Assembly: GCA_050743075.1 (NCBI GenBank)
Contig: JBOGDS010000145.1
Span: forward strand, 1-5,533
Origin: JBOGDS01 sp050743075
GTDB lineage: Bacteria; Actinomycetota; Actinomycetes; Jiangellales; Jiangellaceae
Length of the DNA: 5,533 nucleotides
Reading direction: 5' to 3'
The translations under genes were made by a program, and so were the position numbers. This document shows, one piece after another, positions 1-5,533 of this stretch. The number at the start of each line of letters is the position of its first letter. The first letter of the stretch is position 1. The notes beneath the pieces were generated by a model. That model saw only the letters and a program-made list of their open reading frames with translations. It was not told the origin of the DNA and made no database searches.

Positions 1-89
1 GCATGGCGCCGCCACAGTCGAACACCGACCGCTTGAGCGACGGTCACGGTGACCAAAGCGACCAGTAGAGCGACGTAGGTCGGCAGCAT
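1..89 (-). CDS. possible small membrane protein, N-terminus only, runs off left edge
   Basis: Reading the minus strand, an ATG at 89 opens a frame that continues past the window edge. It begins MLPTYVALLVALVTVTVAQA, which is one uninterrupted hydrophobic helix, and is followed by a basic stretch (RLWRRH), the pattern of an N-terminal membrane anchor or signal anchor. A purine-rich GGGGAG (99-104) lies 9 bases upstream of the ATG, a good ribosome binding site, which is why I chose this start. The same frame stays open further upstream to beyond 245, so a longer protein is possible. I do not recognise the family, and about 29 residues are too few to assign one. Its minus-strand orientation matches the LOG and SulP remnants. 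Confidence 0.35.
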   Translation of the reverse strand, partial: MLPTYVALLVALVTVTVAQAVGVRLWRRH

Positions 90-254
90 CGCGAGTCGCT
101 CCCCGATGCGACGGGCCCCGGGCGCGAGGCCGCGGGCCCGTCGTCGTCTGTGCGAGAGCGGTGAGGGGCTCGTGGCGAAGTTGACAACGCGACGAGGCCG
201 GCCGGCCAGCGCTACGGCGGCTGCGTCTACTGCGTCTGGCGGATAAGCCGGCCG
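90..254. other. stretch without recognisable gene
   Basis: Nothing identifiable lies between the possible membrane-protein start and the SulP C-terminal fragment. It is where the STAS domain of SulP would be expected if the minus-strand SulP gene continued normally, but no STAS-like sequence is visible in any frame. It contains two copies of GCCGGCCGG exactly 50 bases apart (197-205 and 247-255). In this base composition these may be chance. Confidence 0.4.
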
Positions 255-530
255 GTTGTCGCCGTGGTGTTGCTGGCCGGCGGAGTCGTGCTGGAGTCGT
301 TCCCGGTCGCGGCGCTGGCCGGCCTCGTCGTGTACGCCGCAGCGCGCCTCATCCACATCACCGAGGTGCGACGGATCGCCGCTTTCCGGCGCAGCGAAGC
401 CGTCATTGCCGCGGTGTCGTTCGCTGGCGTGGTCCTGTTCGATCTGCTCGTCGGCATCGCAGTGGCCGTCGGTCTCAGCGTCGCCGAGCTGTTCGCGCGC
501 ATCGCCCGGGCCCACGACGCCGTCCAGGGT
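255..530 (+). pseudogene. SulP-type anion transporter, C-terminal membrane-domain fragment (inverted relative to its N-terminal part)
   Basis: The plus-strand frame (GTG at 264 is only the first possible start, not a convincing one) reads VLESFPVAALAGLVVYAAARL, then EVRRIAAFRRSEAVIAA, VLFDLLVGIAVAVGLSVAELF and RIARAHDAVQG. This is the typical order of the last transmembrane helices of SulP family permeases, with the cytoplasmic 'FRRSE' loop, up to the linker that precedes the STAS domain. Resemblance to the family stops abruptly at about 530 and the STAS domain is absent. Upstream of about 255 the frame is open to 165 but shows no SulP resemblance. It supplies what the minus-strand fragment at 599-1568 lacks, but on the opposite strand. 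It has no start signal of its own and is probably not a functional gene. Confidence 0.75.
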
Positions 531-598
531 CTGTGTATGGCGTCGCACGGCCGTGGACGTAGCGCCGGTCTCGTGGGGTCGGTGGCCGGGCTGTTGGT

Positions 599-1568
599 GG
601 CGAGCGCGGTGCGGCTGCCCGACGACGAGACGGGAAAGCCACCCAGGACACCGGCTGCGGCGTTGGCGCCAGCGAGGGCGAGCAGTTCCTGGTTGGCGTC
701 GATCCGCTCGCCGCGGCCAGCGGAGAACGAGCGCGCCGTCAGGATGTTGTCGGTGAAGGCGACGACGCAGATCCCTGCGGCAGCCGCCAGCACGCCGGGC
801 CACAGGTGCGCGGGGATGCCCGGGAAACGCCAGTGGGGGAAGCCCCCGTGGCACGTCGCCGATCGTCGTCGCACCGTGCTCGTCCAGGTCGAAGACGACG
901 GTCACGACCGTTGCGAGGAGGACGACGAGCAGCGGGCCGGGCGCCCGCCGGTAGCGCTGGAGCAAGACCAGGGCGCCGACGACGGCGCCGCCCATCAAGG
1001 CCGGCGCCGGACGGAGATCACCCAGACGGCTCAGGACGTCGACGGCTCGCGGCAGCGCCTCGCGGTGTGATGAGGGGACCCCGGCGAGGTTCGGGAGTTG
1101 GCTGGCGATCATGATCACCGCGACGCCGGTCAGGTAGCCGACAAGGACGGGACGCGACAGCAGGTCGGCCAGGAAACCGAGACGCGCCACCCACGCCAGC
1201 AGGGCGATGACGGCAACGGCCAATGCCTGCGCCGCCGCGATGTCGGCTCGCTCCTCCGCTCCAGCATGGGCGCCGACTGTGGCCACGGCTGATCCGACCA
1301 GGAGTGCCGACGCGCTCTCGGGTCCAACCGAAAGACGGGAGCTCGTCCCCAGTACGGCGTAGAGCACGAGCGCACCGAGCGCGGCCCACAGACCCGTGAC
1401 CGGCGGCAGTTCGGCGAGGCGGGCGTACGCCATGCACTGGGGCACGAGGTAGGCGGCGACAGCCAGTCCCGCCACGGCGTCCTGCCGGCCGGTCGGTCGC
1501 CAGGACCTCAACGAACGAGCACCAGGGGCTCCGGGGCGGGGAGGCCGCAGGCGTCGCATGGCAGGCAC
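599..1568 (-). pseudogene. SulP-type sulfate/bicarbonate-like anion transporter, N-terminal part, frameshifted and truncated
   Basis: SulP permeases (SLC26-related) move sulfate, bicarbonate or other anions across the inner membrane; the substrate cannot be read here. The frame gives RSWRPTGRQDAVAGLAVAAY followed by LVPQCMAYARLAELPPVTGL, the SulP signature SVGPESASALLV, then LGFLADLLSRPVLVGYLTGV and LPPLAFPG. At 822-827 an extra base in a GGGAAA run (plus strand) breaks the frame. The next frame continues IPAHLWPGVLAAAAGICVVAFTDN in register, then RIDANQELLALAGANAAAGV and GFPVSSSGSRTALA, where resemblance stops at about 599. Removing one base leaves exactly 323 codons, about two thirds of the family's membrane domain. 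I chose GTG 1568 because GGTGAG (1577-1582) lies 8 bases upstream; ATG 1559 is the alternative. The gene starts 17 bases after the LOG stop, so they were probably one operon. As sequenced it is not functional. Confidence 0.85.
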
Positions 1569-1585
1569 CAGTCCAGCTCACCGGG

Positions 1586-2103
1586 CTACTGGGCGTCGGA
1601 CTTGTGCGCCGGCACCGGCGCGAGCGCGGTGCGCTCGCCGCCACCAGTTCGTTGCGCAAGCACCTCGGCGATGCCGGCCATCGCCTCGTCGGGGTCGTCG
1701 CACAGCCAGACGATGTCGAGGTCCTCGGGGTGAGAGCTTGTGCTCGCGAGCACGCGCTCGCGCGCCAGTCGACGAGACCACCCCAGTAGGACGAGCCGAA
1801 CAGCACCACCGGGAACTGCAGGATCTTGCCGGTCTGCACCAGAGTGAGCGTTTCGAACAGTTCGTCGAGGGTGCCGAAGCCGCCAGGGAAGACGACGAAG
1901 GCTTCGGCGTACTTCACGAACATCGTCTTGCGCACGAAGAAGTAGCGGAAGTCGATGCCGAGGCCGACGTAGGGGTTGAGGTGCTGCTCGAACGGCAACT
2001 CGATGTTGCAGCCGATCGAGACGCCGCCCGCCTCCTGGCAACCACGGTTGGCCGCCTCCATGATGCCAGGACCCCCGCCGGTCAGGATGGCGTAGCCGGC
2101 CCG
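1586..2103 (-). pseudogene. LOG-family protein (TIGR00730-type, nucleoside-monophosphate phosphoribohydrolase), N-terminally truncated and frameshifted
   Basis: The LOG family (often mis-annotated as lysine decarboxylase) includes cytosolic enzymes that cleave the base from nucleoside monophosphates, in plants and some bacteria releasing cytokinins. Visible are AGYAILTGGGPGIMEAANRG at the 5' end, EAGGVSIGCNIELPFEQ, NPYVGLGIDFRYFFVRK and the nucleotide-binding/catalytic motif PGGFGTLDELFE, then the C-terminal SSYWGGLVDW. A one-base deletion near 1761-1767 breaks the frame. The next frame resumes RERVLASTSSHPEDLDIVWL and ends AHKSDAQ at the stop 1588-1586. With one base restored it is exactly 173 codons including the stop. 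The first Rossmann strand and the region before it are missing: an in-frame TGA lies at 2106-2104, and the sequence upstream is the tail of the TrbL-like gene. The only ATG is the internal one at 2061. The motif core is intact but the protein cannot fold normally as read. Confidence 0.88.
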
Positions 2104-3171
2104 TCAGGTTCCCGGAGCGAAACGTCCATCTGGTACTTCATCGACCACGCGTTCTGCGCCGCGCGGACCGGCCCGCCCCGCACTCCCTGGCGGCGATGGC
2201 GGCCTCGGCGACCGGGAAGAGGCGGAGGAGCACGAACGGGCTGAAGCAGGCCACCGCGAAGGTCGCCAAGCCCGCGAGGAGCACGCCAGCCGCGGCGGTG
2301 ACGGTGGCCGCGTCGGACTCACCTTCGGTGACCGCGCCGCCTCCGCAGTCGGTGGCGCCAACTCCGGTGCGGCAGCGGGCGCGCTGCCGGCACCGCCGAG
2401 CGCGGCCGCGCCGATGGCGAGCGCGAGGGTGATGACGACCTTGGAGACGATGAGTGCGCACAGCAGCTCGAGGGTCTTGCGCAGCACGCCCCGAGTGGCG
2501 GGCCACAGCAGCGCGGCGAAGGCGAGGGGGCACAGGCCGACGACGAGGTAGATGAGTGCGGAGCGGATGACGAGCTCGATGAAGATGACGAGTCCGGCGA
2601 GCAGCGTGAACAGGCCGAGGAGGAACACGACCAGCGCGGTGGCGACACCGCCGGTCAGCGCGCCGACGGTGCCGATGCCGTCCATGAAGGCGCGGATGTC
2701 GGTGCCGAAGCCCGAGAGGATCCCGTCGCTGAGCGCGTCGGTGAGGTCGATCAGCACCTGGGTGATGGCGACGGCGGACACCATTCCGCCCATGGCCATG
2801 GGGAGGTCGAGCAGCATGCGCCGGCCCATCCCGGCCACGTCGCCGTTGAGGACGCCTTGGATGAGGCCGGCGAAGACGAACAGGAGCAGCAGCGCGGCGG
2901 CGATGCCGACCATGACCCGGTAGGGCCCGTCGCGGGTGCCATCGCCGACGAACCACGCGGCGGTGACCGTCGGTGAGGTCGAGGTGTCGACGAAGCCGAA
3001 CACGGCGCCGACAACCCAGGCGACACCGTCGAGCACCCACGCGACGAGACCGCCGATGACCTTCTCGAACGACCACCCGAGCGCGGCGCCCGCTGCGTCG
3101 CCGAGCAGGCCGGTGGCCTTGTCCCATACCCAGCTGATCGGGTTCGGGAAGCCGATCGCGAGCACGTTCAC
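2082..3171 (-). pseudogene. TrbL/VirB6-like conjugation channel membrane protein, two frameshifts, C-terminus probably truncated
   Basis: TrbL/VirB6 proteins are polytopic inner-membrane components of type IV secretion channels. Start is GTG 3171: its bases overlap the upstream gene's TGA, and GAAGAGGTG (3177-3185) sits 5 bases before it. Hydrophobic segments lie at roughly residues 38-60, 86-107, 126-142, 170-200, 203-225 and 236-260, with the family-typical LCPLAFAALLWPATRGVLRK at about 213-232. A missing base near 2331-2345 breaks the frame; the next frame gives ATVTAAAGVLLAGLATFAVA and FSPFVLLRLFPVAEAAIA. A second missing base near 2188-2193 moves it again to QGVRGGPVRAAQNAWSMKYQ and MDVSLREPDGPATPS, stop TGA 2084-2082. 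With both bases restored the gene is exactly 364 codons. The last residues are encoded by LOG sequence, so the natural C-terminus is lost at the junction. A VirB4 ATPase, commonly next in such operons, is absent. Confidence 0.82.
2094..2107. other. gene-to-gene junction between TrbL-like and LOG sequences
   Basis: Upstream of this point on the minus strand the sequence makes sense as the TrbL-like protein (AAQNAWSMKYQMDVSLREPD); downstream it makes sense only as the LOG core (AGYAILTGGGPG). The two frames differ and neither gene has its natural end here. No transposon end, target duplication or obvious att-like repeat is visible at the joint. It may be an illegitimate recombination point or an assembly chimera. 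Confidence 0.6.
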
Positions 3172-3891
3172 CGCTGCACCTCTTCGGTGCCGACGATCTC
3201 GAAGCCGGTCAGGTCCTGGTCGAGTTCGGCGGCGCTGGCGGGCATGTCGGAGCCGTCGAGGACCGGTGTCGGCCCCGGCTCGGAGGTGTCGGACCACAGC
3301 CGCCAGTCATCGCGTTTCCCACACCAGCTCGACGGTCTCGGTGACCCAGGACGACTGCGGGACGACCACGCCCTGGCGGGACAGGATCCGCACCAGCCAT
3401 ACCGACACCCGCGCCCGCTGCGGGCTGAACGCCTCGACCTTGACGGCGAGGGGCCGGACTGCCCACCACATCGGCCCGCTCCCAGCAGCCAGGGTTTCAC
3501 GGGCCGCGTCGAGCGCGGCGAGCGCGTCGTTGACGAGCGTGTCGGCCGACGCGTCGGCGGCGACGGCGCGCACTGCGGCTTCCGCGGCTGCGGGCTCCAT
3601 ATAGAGGAGTCGCTGCGAGAGCGTGGCCGTGAAGGCAACGGCCGCAGCGTGTGCACCCTCGCGGTCATGGGCGAACCCGGCGGGGGCACCGTCGGAGTCC
3701 GTGATCGGGCCGGGACCGCTCACCGCCGCCGGGACCGGCGGGGCGCCGGCTTCTTGCGCACGGGCGTTGTCGCGATCGCCGAGCGCGCCACGGGCCGCCA
3801 TACCGGCGAGGAACACCACTGCCGCGACGGCGGCAGCCCCGAGTCGCCGCGTGCGGCGCGCGGATCGATCCTGCTTGGTGACGGGTGCCAT
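3168..3891 (-). CDS. VirB8-like bitopic conjugation protein (one frame break near the C-terminus)
   Basis: Start ATG 3891 follows the upstream TGA by one base, indicating translational coupling. A basic N-terminus (residues 1-17, KQDRSARRTRR) precedes one transmembrane helix at about 18-37. A proline/glycine-rich linker (50-72) leads to an extracytoplasmic domain with AFTATLSQRLLYMEPAAAEA (86-105), MWWAVRPLAVKVEAF (141-155) and SSWVTETVELVWE (180-192). At 3315-3317 an extra base in an AAA run (minus strand) causes an early stop after WETR, at 3309-3307. Removing it gives ELVWERDDWRLWSDTSEPGP and a 240-residue protein ending GTEEVQR at 3170-3168. Short anchor plus alpha/beta extracytoplasmic domain next to TrbL is the architecture of VirB8/TcpC-type scaffold proteins of Gram-positive conjugation systems. 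That family assignment is inferred from layout and context, not from a diagnostic motif. Confidence 0.65.
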
Positions 3892-3892
3892 G

Positions 3893-4198
3893 TCACGAGC
3901 TCGCCGCGTCGAACAGGAGGTTGACAGCGGCAGGCGCGAGGCCGGCGAGGATGGCGCCGACGACGCCGCCCATGGCCAGCGTCTTGCCGCGGGAGGCTCC
4001 GGCGTAGGAGTTGCCCTGCTGGGCCAAGCCGTACATGGCGGCCCCGATGAGGATCGCCCCCAGCGACCCCCACAAAGCCAGCATCTGCGACCAGTTCAGG
4101 AGCTGCTGGATCAGCGCGCCGCCCGGCATCCCGGAGGAGTCGGGGGTGACGTCGACGGTCTGCGCCAGCACGCCGGTTACCCACATCTTCATACGCAT
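3893..4198 (-). CDS. VirB2/TrbC-like (DUF6112-like) small two-helix membrane protein of the conjugation operon
   Basis: The 101-residue protein starts MRMKMWVTGVLAQTVDVTPD. It has two hydrophobic helices, about residues 39-58 (MLALWGSLGAILIGAAMYGL) and 75-96 (AMGGVVGAILAGLAPAAVNLLF), joined by a polar, positively charged loop QQGNSYAGASRGKT (60-73). This is the layout of pilin-like VirB2/TrbC proteins and of the small DUF6112-type proteins that precede VirB8 and TrbL in actinobacterial conjugative elements. I chose ATG 4198 over 4192 and 4186 because GAGGTGG (4204-4210) lies 5 bases upstream. The frame is open to 4627, but that extension overlaps the oppositely directed hydrolase gene and is not credible. 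It is the first gene of the operon. Whether it forms a pilus or a membrane platform is unknown; Gram-positive systems often lack pili. Confidence 0.72.
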   Translation of the reverse strand: MRMKMWVTGVLAQTVDVTPDSSGMPGGALIQQLLNWSQMLALWGSLGAILIGAAMYGLAQQGNSYAGASRGKTLAMGGVVGAILAGLAPAAVNLLFDAASS

Positions 4199-4203
4199 GT
4201 GCA

Positions 4204-4210
4204 CCACCTC
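4204..4210 (-). promoter_or_regulatory. ribosome binding site of the VirB2-like gene
   Basis: GAGGTGG on the minus strand, 5 bases before ATG 4198. It decides among three closely spaced in-frame ATGs. Confidence 0.7.
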
Positions 4211-4265
4211 GGGGACTTGAAGGACTGCGGTCTCGGCAGCCCTCCGGCCGGGCGGCGACACTTCT

Positions 4266-4308
4266 GCAAGCCCCGCGGCACCCGGTTCAGGCTCGACTCG
4301 GGGCTTGC
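4266..4308. repeat. perfect 10-bp inverted repeat, possible operator or hairpin
   Basis: The arms GCAAGCCCCG (4266-4275) and CGGGGCTTGC (4299-4308) are exact reverse complements separated by 23 bases, a centre-to-centre distance of 33 bases, about three helical turns. The right arm ends 6 bases before the GTG start of the hydrolase gene. It could be a dimer-binding operator for the divergent pair or, in RNA, a stem covering the ribosome entry region. The function is inferred. Confidence 0.5.
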
Positions 4309-4314
4309 CGGTAT

Positions 4315-5388
4315 GTGCGACGACTGTTGGTGTCGGCTGTGGGTGTGGTGACGACCACCTTCTTCGGCATCCCACTGGCGTTCGCGCCCGGCGATCTCCC
4401 ACCAGTGAGCCCAAGTGGCACGGGTATCTCGCCGGTGGCGCTCGACGCGTACCAGCGCGCCGCGGGCAGCTGCCCAGGGCTGCGGTGGGAGCTGCTCGCC
4501 GGCATCGGGCAGGTCGAGTCCGGTCACGGCACCAGCGGTGGAGCCACCGTCGGCCCCGACGGTGCCGTCGCACCACCGATCCTCGGCCCACCGCTGGACG
4601 GCAGCGGTGCGGGCGGGAACACCACACCGATGCCGGTCGGCACCTGGCGGGGCCAGTGGGGACTGACCGGCCCCTGGCTGCAGGCCGTCGGGCCGATGCA
4701 GTTCCTGCCCGGCACGTTCGAGGCGTGGGCGGTGGACGGCGACGCCGACGGCACGTTCGACCCGCACGACGTCGACGACGCCGACGCCACCGCGGCCGCC
4801 TACCTCTGCGGCTCGGCCGACGAGATCACCGACGAACGAGCGGCACTACGCCGCTACAACGCGTCCGGCACCTACGTCGAGGAGGTGCTCGCCTGGGCAG
4901 ACCGCTATGCGAGCGCGCCGCCGCTCGTCGTGCCCGACGACGCCGAGGTGGCGGCGCTCCTCGCCCACCCCAACGTCAGCATCTACGCCGATGGGCGCGA
5001 CGACCTCGCTGCCGGACGGGTCGATGGCCGAGTCGTCGCCGTGCTCCTGGCCCTCGCCCGGGACCACACCATCAGCGTGACATCGCTGGTCACCGGCCAC
5101 CCGCGCTGTGCCGTCACCGGCCAGCGCCACGACAGCGACTGCACTGTGTCGAACCACCATCTCGGACGGGCCGCGGATATCGCCGTGCTCGACGGCGTCC
5201 CGGTGTCGGCTCGCCACCCGGCAGTTGCGATCGTCACGAGCCAGCTCGCTGCCCTCACCGGACCAATGTGGCCTGACGAGATCGGCGGTCCCGTCGACAC
5301 CGGCGAGCCCGGCGTGTTCACTAACGCGTTCCACGCCGACCACATCCACCTCGGGTGGGACCAATGTGAGCCCTGTAGCATGTTGTAG
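4315..5388 (+). CDS. secreted bifunctional peptidoglycan hydrolase: lytic transglycosylase + M15-like zinc peptidase
   Basis: A 357-residue protein with two lytic domains. Residues 1-24 look like a signal peptide (basic MRRL, hydrophobic core, AFA cleavage site). Residues about 40-200 are a lytic transglycosylase: GIGQVESGHG with the presumed catalytic Glu68, AVGPMQFLPGTF at 124-135, an acidic DGDADGTFDPHDVDD stretch (141-155), AAAYLCG (160-166) and YN at 181-182. Residues about 215-350 resemble M15/VanY-type peptidases: SNHHLGRAADI (H281, D288) and FHADHIHLGW (H340, H343, H345), the expected zinc ligands. The C-terminus carries a CEPC pair (351-354). It would cut glycan strands and peptide stems to let the conjugation channel cross the wall, like VirB1. 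It is divergent from the T4SS operon. GTG 4315 is the start that leaves a signal peptide; the ribosome binding site is weak. The transglycosylase call is firm, the peptidase call good. Confidence 0.85.
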   Translation: MRRLLVSAVGVVTTTFFGIPLAFAPGDLPPVSPSGTGISPVALDAYQRAAGSCPGLRWELLAGIGQVESGHGTSGGATVGPDGAVAPPILGPPLDGSGAGGNTTPMPVGTWRGQWGLTGPWLQAVGPMQFLPGTFEAWAVDGDADGTFDPHDVDDADATAAAYLCGSADEITDERAALRRYNASGTYVEEVLAWADRYASAPPLVVPDDAEVAALLAHPNVSIYADGRDDLAAGRVDGRVVAVLLALARDHTISVTSLVTGHPRCAVTGQRHDSDCTVSNHHLGRAADIAVLDGVPVSARHPAVAIVTSQLAALTGPMWPDEIGGPVDTGEPGVFTNAFHADHIHLGWDQCEPCSML

Positions 5389-5407
5389 TCGTTGTAGTAC
5401 GCTGTGG
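5374..5407 (+). repeat. TGTAG direct repeats at helical-turn spacing, probable operator of the RHH gene
   Basis: TGTAG occurs at 5374, 5384 and 5393, followed by TGTGG at 5403, spacings of 10, 9 and 10 bases, so all face the same side of the helix. Within it GTTGTAGT is repeated at 5382 and 5391. The array spans the hydrolase stop codon (5386-5388) and ends just before the start of a ribbon-helix-helix protein. RHH regulators commonly bind short tandem repeats upstream of their own gene; that this one does is inference. Confidence 0.5.
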
Positions 5408-5409
5408 TT

Positions 5410-5533
5410 GTGCCCAAGTCGGAGCCGTTCAGCCTGCGCCTGTCCCCGGTACTCGAGGCGATGATCAGTGACGAAGCCAAGCGGACGCGCCGCAGCAAGG
5501 GCGCCGTCGTCGAAGCGCTGGCCGAGGAGGCAC
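5410..5533 (+). CDS. ribbon-helix-helix (CopG/Arc-like) DNA-binding protein, N-terminal part, runs off right edge
   Basis: From GTG 5410 the frame reads VPKSEPFSLRLSPVLEAMIS then DEAKRTRRSKGAVVEALAEE. This has the RHH plan: a short beta strand of alternating residues (PFSLRLSP) that enters the DNA groove, helix A (VLEAMISDEAKRTRR), a turn with serine (RRSKG), and helix B (GAVVEALAEEA) for dimerisation. Such proteins are antitoxins, plasmid copy or partition regulators, or relaxosome accessory proteins; in this context a regulator or relaxosome-type role is possible. No purine-rich ribosome binding site precedes the GTG, so the transcript may be leaderless; GTG 5404 in the same frame is an alternative start. 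It begins 21 bases after the hydrolase stop. 41 residues are visible. Confidence 0.7.
   Translation, partial: MPKSEPFSLRLSPVLEAMISDEAKRTRRSKGAVVEALAEEA

Larger units (their letters stand above)
4199..4314. promoter_or_regulatory. divergent intergenic region between the T4SS operon and the peptidoglycan hydrolase gene
   Basis: These 116 bases separate two genes transcribed away from each other, so promoters for both must lie here or inside the flanking genes. I could not pick out a convincing -35/-10 pair on either strand. The only clear structure is the inverted repeat at 4266-4308. Confidence 0.5.

Noticed and set aside
190..330. 14-base inverted repeat CGACGAGGCCGGCC (190-203) / GGCCGGCCTCGTCG (317-330), considered as an inversion site
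   Set aside because: The right arm is ordinary SulP coding sequence inside the inverted piece, not at its edge, so it does not flank the rearranged segment. In such GC-rich DNA one such match may arise by chance.
531..1070. Long plus-strand open frame continuing from the SulP C-terminal fragment
   Set aside because: Beyond about 530 it is antisense to the clearly recognisable minus-strand SulP sequence, and its own translation (arginine/alanine/proline-rich) has no membrane or domain character.
2090..2110. Attachment site or transposon end at the TrbL/LOG junction
   Set aside because: No repeated core, terminal inverted repeat or tRNA gene is visible near the joint or elsewhere in the window.
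1098..2244. Plus-strand open frames opposite the LOG and SulP genes
   Set aside because: Low-complexity shadows of recognisable minus-strand genes, without supporting start signals.
2138..3127. Arginine/histidine-rich minus-strand frame across most of the TrbL-like gene
   Set aside because: Most of it is an out-of-frame shadow; only its last part, after the frame break near 2340, is the real continuation of TrbL, and it has been included there.
4199..4767. Minus-strand open frames upstream of the VirB2-like gene, including an extension of that gene to 4627
   Set aside because: They are antisense to the signal peptide and transglycosylase domain of the plus-strand hydrolase, and the internal ATG 4198 has a good ribosome binding site.

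Overview
The window is very GC-rich, uses GTG as well as ATG starts, and carries gene families typical of high-GC Actinobacteria (Actinomycetota, possibly an Acidimicrobiia-like lineage; the lineage is inferred). It falls into two halves that do not belong together functionally.

Left half (about 1-2100): remnants of two chromosomal-type genes on the minus strand. These are the C-terminal part of a LOG-family nucleotide-processing enzyme (about 1586-2103) and, 17-26 bases downstream, the N-terminal two thirds of a SulP-type anion transporter (599-1568). The rest of the SulP membrane domain lies to its left but on the opposite strand (about 255-530), and its STAS domain is not in the window. 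At the far left edge is a possible start of a small membrane protein on the minus strand.

Right half (about 2100-5533): part of a conjugation / type IV secretion (T4SS) gene cluster. A tightly packed minus-strand operon runs from a small VirB2/TrbC-like two-helix membrane protein, through a one-helix VirB8-like protein, to a TrbL/VirB6-like multi-helix channel protein. Spacings are 1 base and a stop/start overlap. Divergently, on the plus strand, is a secreted two-domain peptidoglycan enzyme (lytic transglycosylase plus an M15-like zinc peptidase), which would open the cell wall for the secretion machine. It is followed by the start of a small ribbon-helix-helix DNA-binding protein. A ladder of TGTAG repeats at helical-turn spacing lies just before that last gene, and a perfect 10-bp inverted repeat lies in the divergent intergenic region.

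The TrbL gene and the LOG gene are fused in mid-gene near 2095-2106, so both are incomplete. Five single-base frame breaks lie between about 820 and 3320, and removing each one restores a coherent protein. The left and middle parts are therefore either decaying DNA at an element boundary or a poorly polished or chimeric assembly; the sequence alone cannot settle which. I see no RNA gene, CRISPR array, transposase or integrase. The T4SS module is a recognisable conjugation cluster, and I do not claim a wholly new system.
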